Source: Armatimonadota bacterium (GTDB lineage: Bacteria; Armatimonadota; Zipacnadia; Zipacnadales; JABUFB01). From it: a DNA stretch of 7,311 bases. Made by a program: the position numbers and the translations under genes. The notes beneath the pieces are model-generated. The model was not told the DNA's origin and made no database searches. It saw nothing but the letters and a program-made list of their open reading frames with translations. Shown here piece by piece: positions 1 through 5,733 of the stretch. The stretch's first letter is position 1. Every line of letters starts with the position of its first letter. The stretch is taken from the NCBI GenBank assembly GCA_018056145.1, contig JAGPGE010000287.1, positions 1 through 7,311 on the forward strand. The letters run 5' to 3'.

Positions 1-1546
1 GGATACGGACATTGTCCGCGCTACCGAGCACGCCCCGCGGGAAGGGAACGCCGGCGGTGGTGGGCCAGCCAGTCAGTGCGAAGTCGTGCTGATTGCGCAC
101 GGTCAGAGGCACCCGAGCGGTGTCAGCCTGGGTCTCCGGAGGGATGATGCCCTTCGCGTCAAAGGTGATGTCCGGGCCGTAGTACGGGCTGCCGTCCCGG
201 GCGAAACCAACGGCGCGACCGTGGTAAGTCGCGTCCGGGTCCAGGCCGGCCAACCGAGCCTTGTGGACAATGCGGTAGCAGTCCTCTTCGGCCACCTGCC
301 CGTACTCCGTGGTGGTTCCGTACTCGAAGCGGCTGCGGCCTGGCCAGGTGGTGGTCCAGGAGATGTTCACGCGACCGGGCTCATTGACAACCCCTGCCCA
401 GAGGGTGTTTTCCACCTTGTTCTCGACGCCCCGGGTTTCCGGCGCGCGCGGGAAGAACAGGACATTGCAGATGCCGTGCAACCCCGAAGGCCCCAACGCG
501 ACGAGGGTCACTTCGTCTCCTTCGGCAATGTCCACCGGGTCGCTGAGGTAGAAGAGCCAGTCCCGGTTATTGTCATTTCGGGCCAGCGCGAGGCCTGCGA
601 GTTCGCCCCTCAGGTAGACGGCCACCCGTTCATCGTTGCCGTCGTCGTACATCATGAACCCGACGTAATACTTCCCGGCCTTGGGTGCGCGGGCCGTGAC
701 CTTCCCGCCGAGCCCCTTTCGGGATACATGCCCGAAGCGCCGCTGGGTTTGGATGTCCACCGCGTACCCATCGCACTCAAGCTGGTCGTAGCGCACCTGC
801 ACTGTGTCCGGATCGGCCAGCAGAGCGCGCAAGATGTCCAGCCCATGGGTGGCGGTGATCCGCCAGTTCTCCGTGCGGTCCTCAGGGCGCATGATCTTCT
901 CCCGGTCGACAATGGGCTGACCGCTCACCAGCTTCTTCGGCACCGAGTCGTCCATCTTCGGCTGCTCCCCCGGCTGCGTCACATCATGGCACAGCACGTA
1001 CAGCCCAAAGCGGATGCCCTGATCGTCCCGGGCGAGATCCAGGTCCGAGGAGATGAAGACGCTGTTGCCCAGGGCTGCGAAGGACATGGACGGGCCGGCA
1101 GAGCGGGTGCCATCAGCCCCGAAACGAGCCGGGTTGGCGCCGCCGCCAACCACGCTGAGCATGTAGTCGGTGCCGGTAACGTAGGCGTTTGCAGGACCCG
1201 GGCGACCGGTGGCTTCGTTGCAGTCGGCATCCAGGTAGAGATGAAGGACGGTGCTCATCGGTTCCGGCGTGCCTGCGAAGTTCACCTTCCAGAGATACCG
1301 GTTCTCCGCGACGTGCCCGAACTCCACGCTCTGCACGTCCTTGGCCGCGTTATAGCCCTCGGCCGCGATTCGGGCAGCCGACTCCGCCCCGTCCTCAAGC
1401 ACCAGTCGCAATGTCTCGGGCAGCTGGGGGTTGGTTCCTAGGGTCTGTTCGATGGCGTCCGGGATACCGTCCTGATCGGTGTCCTGGGCCAGGGCCGGCA
1501 AGGGCAGAAGCAGGCCGAGCAGGACCACGGCGGCTATGTTGCGCAT
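1..1546 (-). CDS. Secreted multidomain PcRGLX/YetA-like (exo-rhamnogalacturonan lyase-related) protein, 3' end cut by window
   Basis: The minus-strand frame is open for 515 codons from ATG at 1546 to the window edge, so the C-terminus is missing. CGGAGG lies 8 nt before the ATG and fixes the start. Residues 1-20 form a signal peptide (basic start, Leu/Val-rich core, ALA|Q cleavage). D22-D30 reads DTDQDGIPD, a thrombospondin type 3-like calcium-binding loop. Residues about 70-190 look like a beta-sandwich carbohydrate-binding or DOMON-like region (LYLDADCNEATGR at 103-115). Residues about 245-370 look like a second beta-sandwich. Residues 382-465 resemble a fibronectin III or purple-acid-phosphatase N-terminal domain (NISWTTTWPGRSRFEYG). 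The last 37 residues (VPLTVRN, then GWPTTAGVPFPRG at 493-505) resemble the start of the RIFT-barrel domain of the PcRGLX/YetA family, which includes exo-acting rhamnogalacturonan lyases. Lyase activity is an inference because the catalytic domain lies outside the window. It is probably co-transcribed with the GH16 gene 54 bp upstream and acts outside the cytoplasm on polysaccharide. Confidence 0.88.
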   Translation of the reverse strand, partial: MRNIAAVVLLGLLLPLPALAQDTDQDGIPDAIEQTLGTNPQLPETLRLVLEDGAESAARIAAEGYNAAKDVQSVEFGHVAENRYLWKVNFAGTPEPMSTVLHLYLDADCNEATGRPGPANAYVTGTDYMLSVVGGGANPARFGADGTRSAGPSMSFAALGNSVFISSDLDLARDDQGIRFGLYVLCHDVTQPGEQPKMDDSVPKKLVSGQPIVDREKIMRPEDRTENWRITATHGLDILRALLADPDTVQVRYDQLECDGYAVDIQTQRRFGHVSRKGLGGKVTARAPKAGKYYVGFMMYDDGNDERVAVYLRGELAGLALARNDNNRDWLFYLSDPVDIAEGDEVTLVALGPSGLHGICNVLFFPRAPETRGVENKVENTLWAGVVNEPGRVNISWTTTWPGRSRFEYGTTTEYGQVAEEDCYRIVHKARLAGLDPDATYHGRAVGFARDGSPYYGPDITFDAKGIIPPETQADTARVPLTVRNQHDFALTGWPTTAGVPFPRGVLGSADNVRI

Positions 1547-1601
1547 AGAGGAAACCTCCGTCAATTGCGGACAAATCGTAATGACCAGCGATAGTATGCG
1601 C

Positions 1602-2375
1602 CTACTCTGCGTCGAAAAGGTCATACACGCGAACGTAATCCACCACGAACTGATCTGGCAGTTTCGCGGCAGCGATGTCCCCGGCCCACTTGCCGATCTC
1701 GTCACTCACCTTGATGAACAAAGGGACCTGGCAGACGCCGCCGGCGTTGGTGCGCCAAGTTTCCTTGCCGTCCACGTAGAAGATATACTCGTCGGTCTTC
1801 CACCACAGGCTGAAGGTGTGGAAGCCTTCCATGACGCCGGGAATCTCCACCTTCTGACCTGCCGACCTATGGTGCTCTCCGTAGCCGTCCCAGTGCAGGG
1901 CATGCTGAACCGTGTCGTTGAGCCAGGGCTTCTCGAAGATGTCGATCTCTGTTCCGTCGCGGCCCTCATCGCCGACCTTCCCGACGCTGTCGCCCATGAG
2001 CCAGAACGCCGACCAGTGCCCGGGCTGCTTCTGGAGTTTCACGCGGATGGTGAAGTACCCGAAGGCATGCTCGAACTTCCCCCGGGTGCGGATGCAGCCA
2101 TCCAGGTACTTGTCCCCCTCTTTGACGGTGCTCATGACCAGATTGCCCTTGCCGTCGAGATTCACCGTGCTGCGCATCCAGAATCCGTCTCGGCGAGGGC
2201 TGTTGTCGAACACCTGCCACTTGTTCTCATCAAGAACGGTCCCGTTGAACTCATCGTTCCAAACGAGCTTCCAGGTCTTGCCCTCGGGCGGCGCGGGCAG
2301 CCTGTCCTCCTGGGCGAAGCTGCAGAGAGCGGCGGATAGGGCGACAATGCAGGCAATGGGGAGCATGGTGGACAT
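1602..2375 (-). CDS. Secreted glycoside hydrolase family 16 (beta-glucanase/agarase-type) enzyme
   Basis: This is a complete 257-residue single-domain GH16 enzyme, which would cleave internal beta-1,4 or beta-1,3 bonds in glucans or galactans with retention of configuration. Residues 1-21 form a signal peptide ending CSFA|QE; there is no proper lipobox. The domain begins at KLVWNDEFNG (36-45), has the substrate-cleft segment GHWSAFWLMG (119-128), and carries the catalytic motif EIDIFE at 143-148. By family knowledge E143 is the nucleophile and E148 the acid/base. The six-residue ExDxxE form is the beta-bulge type seen in laminarinases, agarases and carrageenases rather than lichenases. The closing strand is DYVRVYDL (246-253). 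The frame stays open upstream to 2555, but AAGGAGG six bases before the ATG at 2375, directly followed by a signal peptide, identifies 2375 as the start. It stands first in a probable two-gene operon with the lyase-like protein. The substrate cannot be fixed from sequence. Confidence 0.93.
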   Translation of the reverse strand: MSTMLPIACIVALSAALCSFAQEDRLPAPPEGKTWKLVWNDEFNGTVLDENKWQVFDNSPRRDGFWMRSTVNLDGKGNLVMSTVKEGDKYLDGCIRTRGKFEHAFGYFTIRVKLQKQPGHWSAFWLMGDSVGKVGDEGRDGTEIDIFEKPWLNDTVQHALHWDGYGEHHRSAGQKVEIPGVMEGFHTFSLWWKTDEYIFYVDGKETWRTNAGGVCQVPLFIKVSDEIGKWAGDIAAAKLPDQFVVDYVRVYDLFDAE

Positions 2376-2381
2376 CCGAGG

Positions 2382-2388
2382 CCTCCTT
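2382..2388 (-). promoter_or_regulatory. Ribosome binding site of the GH16 gene
   Basis: On the minus strand this reads AAGGAGG, a near-perfect anti-16S match six bases before the ATG at 2375. It decides the start of the GH16 gene against the in-frame extension up to 2555, which would cover the whole intergenic region and the glnA ribosome binding site. Confidence 0.85.
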
Positions 2389-2495
2389 GGCGGCAGTGAC
2401 CAGTCTTTGGTGTCATTCGCCCTTGTACCCGAACCGTCCTTCGGGGGGCTGCTGGGTGATTTCGCGGCCATGAAACAAATCGGAAACACGCCGGG

Positions 2496-2501
2496 CATAA
2501 T
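2496..2501 (+). promoter_or_regulatory. glnA: Candidate -10 box for glnA
   Basis: CATAAT matches the sigma-70 -10 consensus at five of six positions and lies in the most AT-rich part of the intergenic region, 53 bases before the glnA ATG. There is no good -35 at 16-18 bp spacing; the nearest candidates around 2470-2477 are weak or badly spaced. Either the promoter depends on an activator or the real promoter is elsewhere. Confidence 0.3.
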
Positions 2502-2554
2502 ATCACGAGCAACCGAGGGGCTGTGAGCCCAATGAAACCAGGAGGACGCTGACA

Positions 2555-3883
2555 ATGGACGACGCGAAAAAGTATGTGCTCGAGGCGGCCAAGGAACAGA
2601 ATGTGAAGTTCATCCGCTTGTGGTTCACTGACATTCTGGGATACCTGAAGAGCTTCGCGATCACGGTGGAGGAGCTGGAGGGCGCTCTGGAGTTCGGGAT
2701 GGGCTTCGACGGGTCCTCTATCGAAGGCTTCGCACGGATCGACGAGAGCGACATGGTGGCCATGCCGGACCCGTCCACCTGGCAGCTGATCCCCTGGCGT
2801 CCCACCGAGGGCGGCGCGGTGGCCCGCCTGTTCTGCGATGTGCTCAGGCCCGAAGGCGAGCCGTATGTGGGCGACCCCCGCTACGTCCTGCGCCGGAACC
2901 TGAAGAAGGCCGAAGAGCTGGGCTACATCTTCTACGTCGGGCCGGAGCTTGAGTACTTCTACTTCGCTTCCGACAGGTCCACGGAGCCTCTGGACCATGC
3001 GGGCTATTTCGACCTGGTCCCCTCCGACGTGTCCGCCGACCTCCGCCGCGAGACCGTCCTTGCGCTGGAGGCGATGGGCATCGACGTGGAGTACAGCCAC
3101 CATGAAGTCGCACCCAGCCAGCACGAGATCGACCTGCGCTACACCGATGCCCTCACGATGGCCGACAATGCCATGACCTACCGCCTGGTGGTCAAGGAAG
3201 TCGCTCGCATGCAGGGCGTGTATGCGACCTTCATGCCCAAGCCGATGTCCGGGGAGAACGGCAGCGGCATGCACACGCACCAGTCCCTGTTCATGGGCGA
3301 CAAGAACGCTTTCTACGACCCCAGTGACCCGATGCATCTGTCCTGCACCGCCAAGTGCTACATCGCGGGGATCATGAAGTACGCGCCGGAGTTCTGCCTG
3401 GTCACCAACCAGTGGGTGAACTCCTACAAGCGCCTGGTTCCGGGTTTCGAGGCTCCTGTGTATTTGTCCTGGGCTCGCCGCAACCGGTCCGACATGATCC
3501 GGGTCCCCGAGTACCAGCCCGGCAAGGAAAAGGCCACCCGCATCGAGCTGCGCTCGCCGGACCCGGCCTGCAATCCGTACCTTGCCTTCGCCGTCATGCT
3601 GGCCGCCGGTCTCAAGGGCATCGAGGAGGGGCAGGAGTGCTGCGCCGCGGTGGAGGAGAACGTGTACGAGATGGACGCGGCCGAGCGGGAAGCGCGCGGG
3701 ATCGGTAGCCTGCCCGGTAACCTCGCGCAGGCCATCGAGCTTGCCGAGCACAGCGCGCTCCTCAAGGAGTGTCTGGGCGAGCATGTCCACAGCAAGCTCA
3801 TCGAGAACAAGAAGATCGAATGGGACAACTATCGCAAGGTCGTCCACCAGTACGAACTCGAGAACTACCTGCCGAAGCTGTAG
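2555..3883 (+). CDS. glnA: Glutamine synthetase type I (GSI-alpha-like)
   Basis: This complete 442-residue enzyme makes glutamine from glutamate, ammonia and ATP in the cytoplasm, the main entry point of ammonium. AGGAGG ends nine bases before the ATG. The N-terminal beta-grasp domain carries MGFDGSSIEGF (49-59). The catalytic domain has GPELEYF (129-135), EVAPSQHEID (184-193), KPMSGENGSGMHTH (229-242, ATP-binding signature), the flap NSYKRLVPGFEAP (289-301) and RIELRSPD (329-336). Expected metal ligands E131, E133, E184, E191, H240 and E331 are all present, so it should be active. The length fits the roughly 440-residue GSI-alpha class, without the extra segment of the adenylylated GSI-beta class. 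The region equivalent to the adenylylation site reads ENVYEMD (368-374) rather than the NLYDLP consensus, so control by adenylylation is unlikely; feedback or transcriptional control is inferred. It ends in its own terminator at 3912-3949 and is probably a single-gene transcript. No glnB or glnR is nearby. Confidence 0.98.
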   Translation: MDDAKKYVLEAAKEQNVKFIRLWFTDILGYLKSFAITVEELEGALEFGMGFDGSSIEGFARIDESDMVAMPDPSTWQLIPWRPTEGGAVARLFCDVLRPEGEPYVGDPRYVLRRNLKKAEELGYIFYVGPELEYFYFASDRSTEPLDHAGYFDLVPSDVSADLRRETVLALEAMGIDVEYSHHEVAPSQHEIDLRYTDALTMADNAMTYRLVVKEVARMQGVYATFMPKPMSGENGSGMHTHQSLFMGDKNAFYDPSDPMHLSCTAKCYIAGIMKYAPEFCLVTNQWVNSYKRLVPGFEAPVYLSWARRNRSDMIRVPEYQPGKEKATRIELRSPDPACNPYLAFAVMLAAGLKGIEEGQECCAAVEENVYEMDAAEREARGIGSLPGNLAQAIELAEHSALLKECLGEHVHSKLIENKKIEWDNYRKVVHQYELENYLPKL

Positions 3884-3911
3884 ATCTTCGCACAAAGATC
3901 ACCAGACACAG

Positions 3912-3949
3912 CCGCCGCCGAGGCGATCCTGGCGGCGGTTTCGTCTTTT
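3912..3949 (+). terminator. Rho-independent terminator of glnA
   Basis: CCGCCGCC (3912-3919) pairs perfectly with GGCGGCGG (3931-3938). After one bulged G the stem extends with AGG/CCT around a CGAT loop, giving 11 base pairs. The stem is followed directly by TTTCGTCTTTT. It lies 28 bases after the glnA stop codon. Confidence 0.9.
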
Positions 3950-3971
3950 CCTGACGCTCCAGCGAGCCGCT

Positions 3972-4000
3972 GCGACAGCCACCGAAGGGTATGCTATAAT
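3972..4000 (+). promoter_or_regulatory. Extended -10 sigma-70 promoter for the radical SAM gene cluster
   Basis: The -10 is a perfect TATAAT at 3995-4000, preceded by TG one base upstream (TGCTATAAT), so it is of the extended -10 type. Seventeen bases upstream lies GCGACA (3972-3977), which matches the -35 consensus at four of six positions. Transcription should start near 4007, leaving a leader of about 75 bases before the ATG at 4081. The promoter begins about 20 bases after the glnA terminator, so the downstream genes have their own transcription signal. Confidence 0.78.
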
Positions 4001-4013
4001 GCGGGCGGGATAT

Positions 4014-4050
4014 GGGGTCGTGAGAGCGGCAGAGGGTGCTCTCGCGCCCC
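4014..4050 (+). other. Long stem-loop in the 5' leader of the radical SAM mRNA
   Basis: GGGG (4014-4017) pairs with CCCC (4047-4050). After a bulged T, CGTGAGAGC (4019-4027) pairs with GCTCTCGCG (4038-4046) with one U-G wobble. The result is about 13 base pairs closing a ten-base loop (4028-4037). It begins only a few bases after the predicted transcription start and ends 30 bases before the start codon. No T-run follows, so it is not an ordinary terminator. It could stabilise the mRNA or be part of a regulatory leader; it matches no riboswitch class I recognise. Confidence 0.55.
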
Positions 4051-4080
4051 TTCTGCCAATCGCCCATACTGGCCGAGCGC

Positions 4081-5661
4081 ATGACTGAACTAGACCGCGA
4101 CACACTCCTGGCCGCCGAGACTCACCTGCTCCCCGAGATCCCGCAGGGCCGGGGGCGCGCGGTGGTGGTCTTCCCGAACACATACGGGCCGGGCATGAGC
4201 AGCCTGTCGGTGCAGACCCTCTATGCGCTCCTGAACCAGCGCGGAGTGGCGTGTGAACGCGCGTTCATGCCTGCCAACCACCCACTGCGGGAGGTGCGGT
4301 CGCTGGAGTCTCAGGCACTGCTGACCAGCTTCGACACTCTCCTGGTCTCTTCGTCCTTCGAGCTTGACTGGCTCCACATCCCGGCGATGCTCAATTCGGG
4401 GGGCGTTCCCCCGCTGCGGCAGGATCGCGATAGTCGCCATCCGCTGGTGATTATGGGCGGCCCGGCGGTGACGGCGAACCCCGAGCCGCTGGCGGATTTC
4501 GCCGATGCGCTCTGGATCGGTGAACTTGAGCCCTTTGCGGACGCTCTCGCTGACATCTGCGTCTCCCCCAGAGGGCGCGAAGCGAAGCTGGACCGGCTGC
4601 GCGAGGAGGCCGCGCATGTCTGCGGGGATGCGGGCCTGTACCTGCCATGGCTGTCCGAACACGCCCCGGTGCTGGGAGCGGACAGGCGGCGCGTGGGCAG
4701 GCTGTACGCGCCGGATCTATCCGTATTCTCGACGGAATCGGCGATCCTCACCCCAAACACCACCTTCGCGGACCGGTTCCTGATCGAGATCTCCCGTGGG
4801 TGCGCACGGGGCTGCTCCTTCTGCCTTGCCAGGCGCATCTACCGGCCCTGGCGCACCCGCCCTGCGGGCATGCTGCTGGACCGGATCGGCCAGGTCATGG
4901 ACAGCACGCCACGGGTGGGGCTCGTCTCCACCGCGGTTTCCGACTACCCCGAGGGCGAAACGCTGTGGGCTGCCCTGTCGGAAATGGGTGCGGAAGTGTC
5001 GGTCTCTTCGGTCCGGGCCGAGACGGCATCCGATGCTCTCCTGGCACTGCTCGGGCAGGCCGGTCAGCATCAACTGACGCTGGCTCCGGAGGCCGGCACT
5101 GAGGCACTGCGTCGTCGCGTGGGCAAACCAATGAGCGACGAAGAGCTTTTCAACTGCGTCGAACGTGCGGTCGCCGCGGGGATCCGCAGGTTCAAACTCT
5201 ACTTCTTGGTGGGACTGCCCGGCGAGACGGACGCAGACGCGCGGGCCATAGCGGGGCTATTGTCCCGCCTGCGGGACCGCGCAGGGTCCGCCTGGTTTTC
5301 CGTCTCCGTCAACCCGTTCGTTCCGAAGCCCCACACTGCGTACGAAGGCGAGGCGTTTCTGACCGGGAGCGCGTTCCGCAGGCGGATCGGCGCGGTCCTG
5401 TCCGGGCTGCAACGCGCGGGCATCCATGACGTAACCAGCGGCTCGGTGCGCTGGTCCGAGGCCCAGGCTATTCTGAGCCGGGGCGGGCGCGAGTTGTGCC
5501 GCCCAATCCTGGAAGCGTCCCTCGCTGGCGCGGATTTCGGCGGGTTCAAGGCGGCAGTGCGCGCCGCGGGGGTTGACTGGAAAGCATGTCTCGGCCCGGT
5601 CGAGGCCCCGCTTGAGAGCGCGCCCTGGAAGGTCGTCGCGGACGAGGGCTGCGCGCGGTGA
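4081..5661 (+). CDS. Radical SAM protein of unknown function (COG1032-like)
   Basis: This 526-residue protein binds a [4Fe-4S] cluster and S-adenosylmethionine and should do radical chemistry in the cytoplasm; the substrate is unknown. Residues 26-160 form an alpha/beta domain resembling the cobalamin-binding-like N-terminal domain of COG1032 proteins (RAVVVFPNTYGPGMSSLS, MGGPAVTANPEPLADF), but no DxHxxG cobalamin-ligand motif is visible. The radical SAM core starts at FLIEISRGC with the CxxxCxxC cluster ligands C241, C245 and C248. Later landmarks are LAPEAGTEALRRRVGKP (334-350), GLPGETDAD (378-386) and NPFVPKPHT (411-419). The arrangement recalls the TIGR03960-type uncharacterised radical SAM family, here without a C-terminal DUF2344. 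The start is uncertain: ATG 4081 has no clear ribosome binding site, while an in-frame GTG at 4036 lies inside the leader stem-loop and would add 15 unremarkable residues. It has its own promoter and shares a frame with the next gene, 72 bases downstream. Confidence 0.92.
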   Translation: MTELDRDTLLAAETHLLPEIPQGRGRAVVVFPNTYGPGMSSLSVQTLYALLNQRGVACERAFMPANHPLREVRSLESQALLTSFDTLLVSSSFELDWLHIPAMLNSGGVPPLRQDRDSRHPLVIMGGPAVTANPEPLADFADALWIGELEPFADALADICVSPRGREAKLDRLREEAAHVCGDAGLYLPWLSEHAPVLGADRRRVGRLYAPDLSVFSTESAILTPNTTFADRFLIEISRGCARGCSFCLARRIYRPWRTRPAGMLLDRIGQVMDSTPRVGLVSTAVSDYPEGETLWAALSEMGAEVSVSSVRAETASDALLALLGQAGQHQLTLAPEAGTEALRRRVGKPMSDEELFNCVERAVAAGIRRFKLYFLVGLPGETDADARAIAGLLSRLRDRAGSAWFSVSVNPFVPKPHTAYEGEAFLTGSAFRRRIGAVLSGLQRAGIHDVTSGSVRWSEAQAILSRGGRELCRPILEASLAGADFGGFKAAVRAAGVDWKACLGPVEAPLESAPWKVVADEGCAR

Positions 5662-5733
5662 AGCGGACGTCTGGACCCGGCAGAGGCCCGCGACGAGACC
5701 GGGGCGATCATCATCCGAAGACCACGGGAACAC

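Larger units (their letters stand above)
2376..2554. other. Divergent intergenic region between the GH16 gene and glnA
   Basis: These 179 bases must hold the promoters of both the GH16 operon (leftward) and glnA (rightward). It contains the two ribosome binding sites, a weak rightward -10 candidate and a small hairpin (GGGCT, GTG loop, AGCCC at 2518-2530) in the presumed glnA leader. I see no GlnR/TnrA-type operator (TGTNA ... TNACA) and no convincing sigma-54 -24/-12 element. No convincing leftward promoter stands out either. Confidence 0.6.

Noticed and set aside
86..1441. A 451-codon open frame on the plus strand opposite the lyase-like gene.
   Set aside because: It matches no protein family I recognise. 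The opposite strand has a ribosome binding site, a signal peptide and recognisable domains throughout, so this is a GC-rich shadow frame.
2376..2555. A 60-residue N-terminal extension of the GH16 protein, starting at 2555.
   Set aside because: The AAGGAGG site and the signal peptide both place the start at 2375. The extension has no hydrophobic leader at its own start and would cover the divergent promoter region.
2162..3895. A 577-codon open frame on the minus strand opposite glnA.
   Set aside because: It lies antisense to the fully conserved glnA, extends into the GH16 gene and through the glnA ribosome binding site, and has no recognisable domain. Long antisense frames are common in high-GC coding DNA.
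4012..4023. A three-codon mini-ORF (ATG GGG TCG TGA) in the radical SAM leader.
   Set aside because: It has no ribosome binding site, overlaps the stem-loop, and is short enough to arise by chance.
4014..4050. Reading the leader stem-loop as a Rho-independent terminator or attenuator.
   Set aside because: The stem is followed by TTCTGCC rather than a run of T, and no alternative antiterminator pairing is evident.
4036..4080. An alternative GTG start at 4036 for the radical SAM protein.
   Set aside because: It lies in the loop and 3' arm of the leader stem-loop, has no clear ribosome binding site, and would add 15 residues without family character. It cannot be fully excluded.
5659..5661. 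The TGA between the radical SAM and methyltransferase genes as a selenocysteine codon.
   Set aside because: The radical SAM protein reaches a plausible end there, the next 24 codons show no family similarity, and I see no obvious selenocysteine-insertion hairpin immediately downstream.
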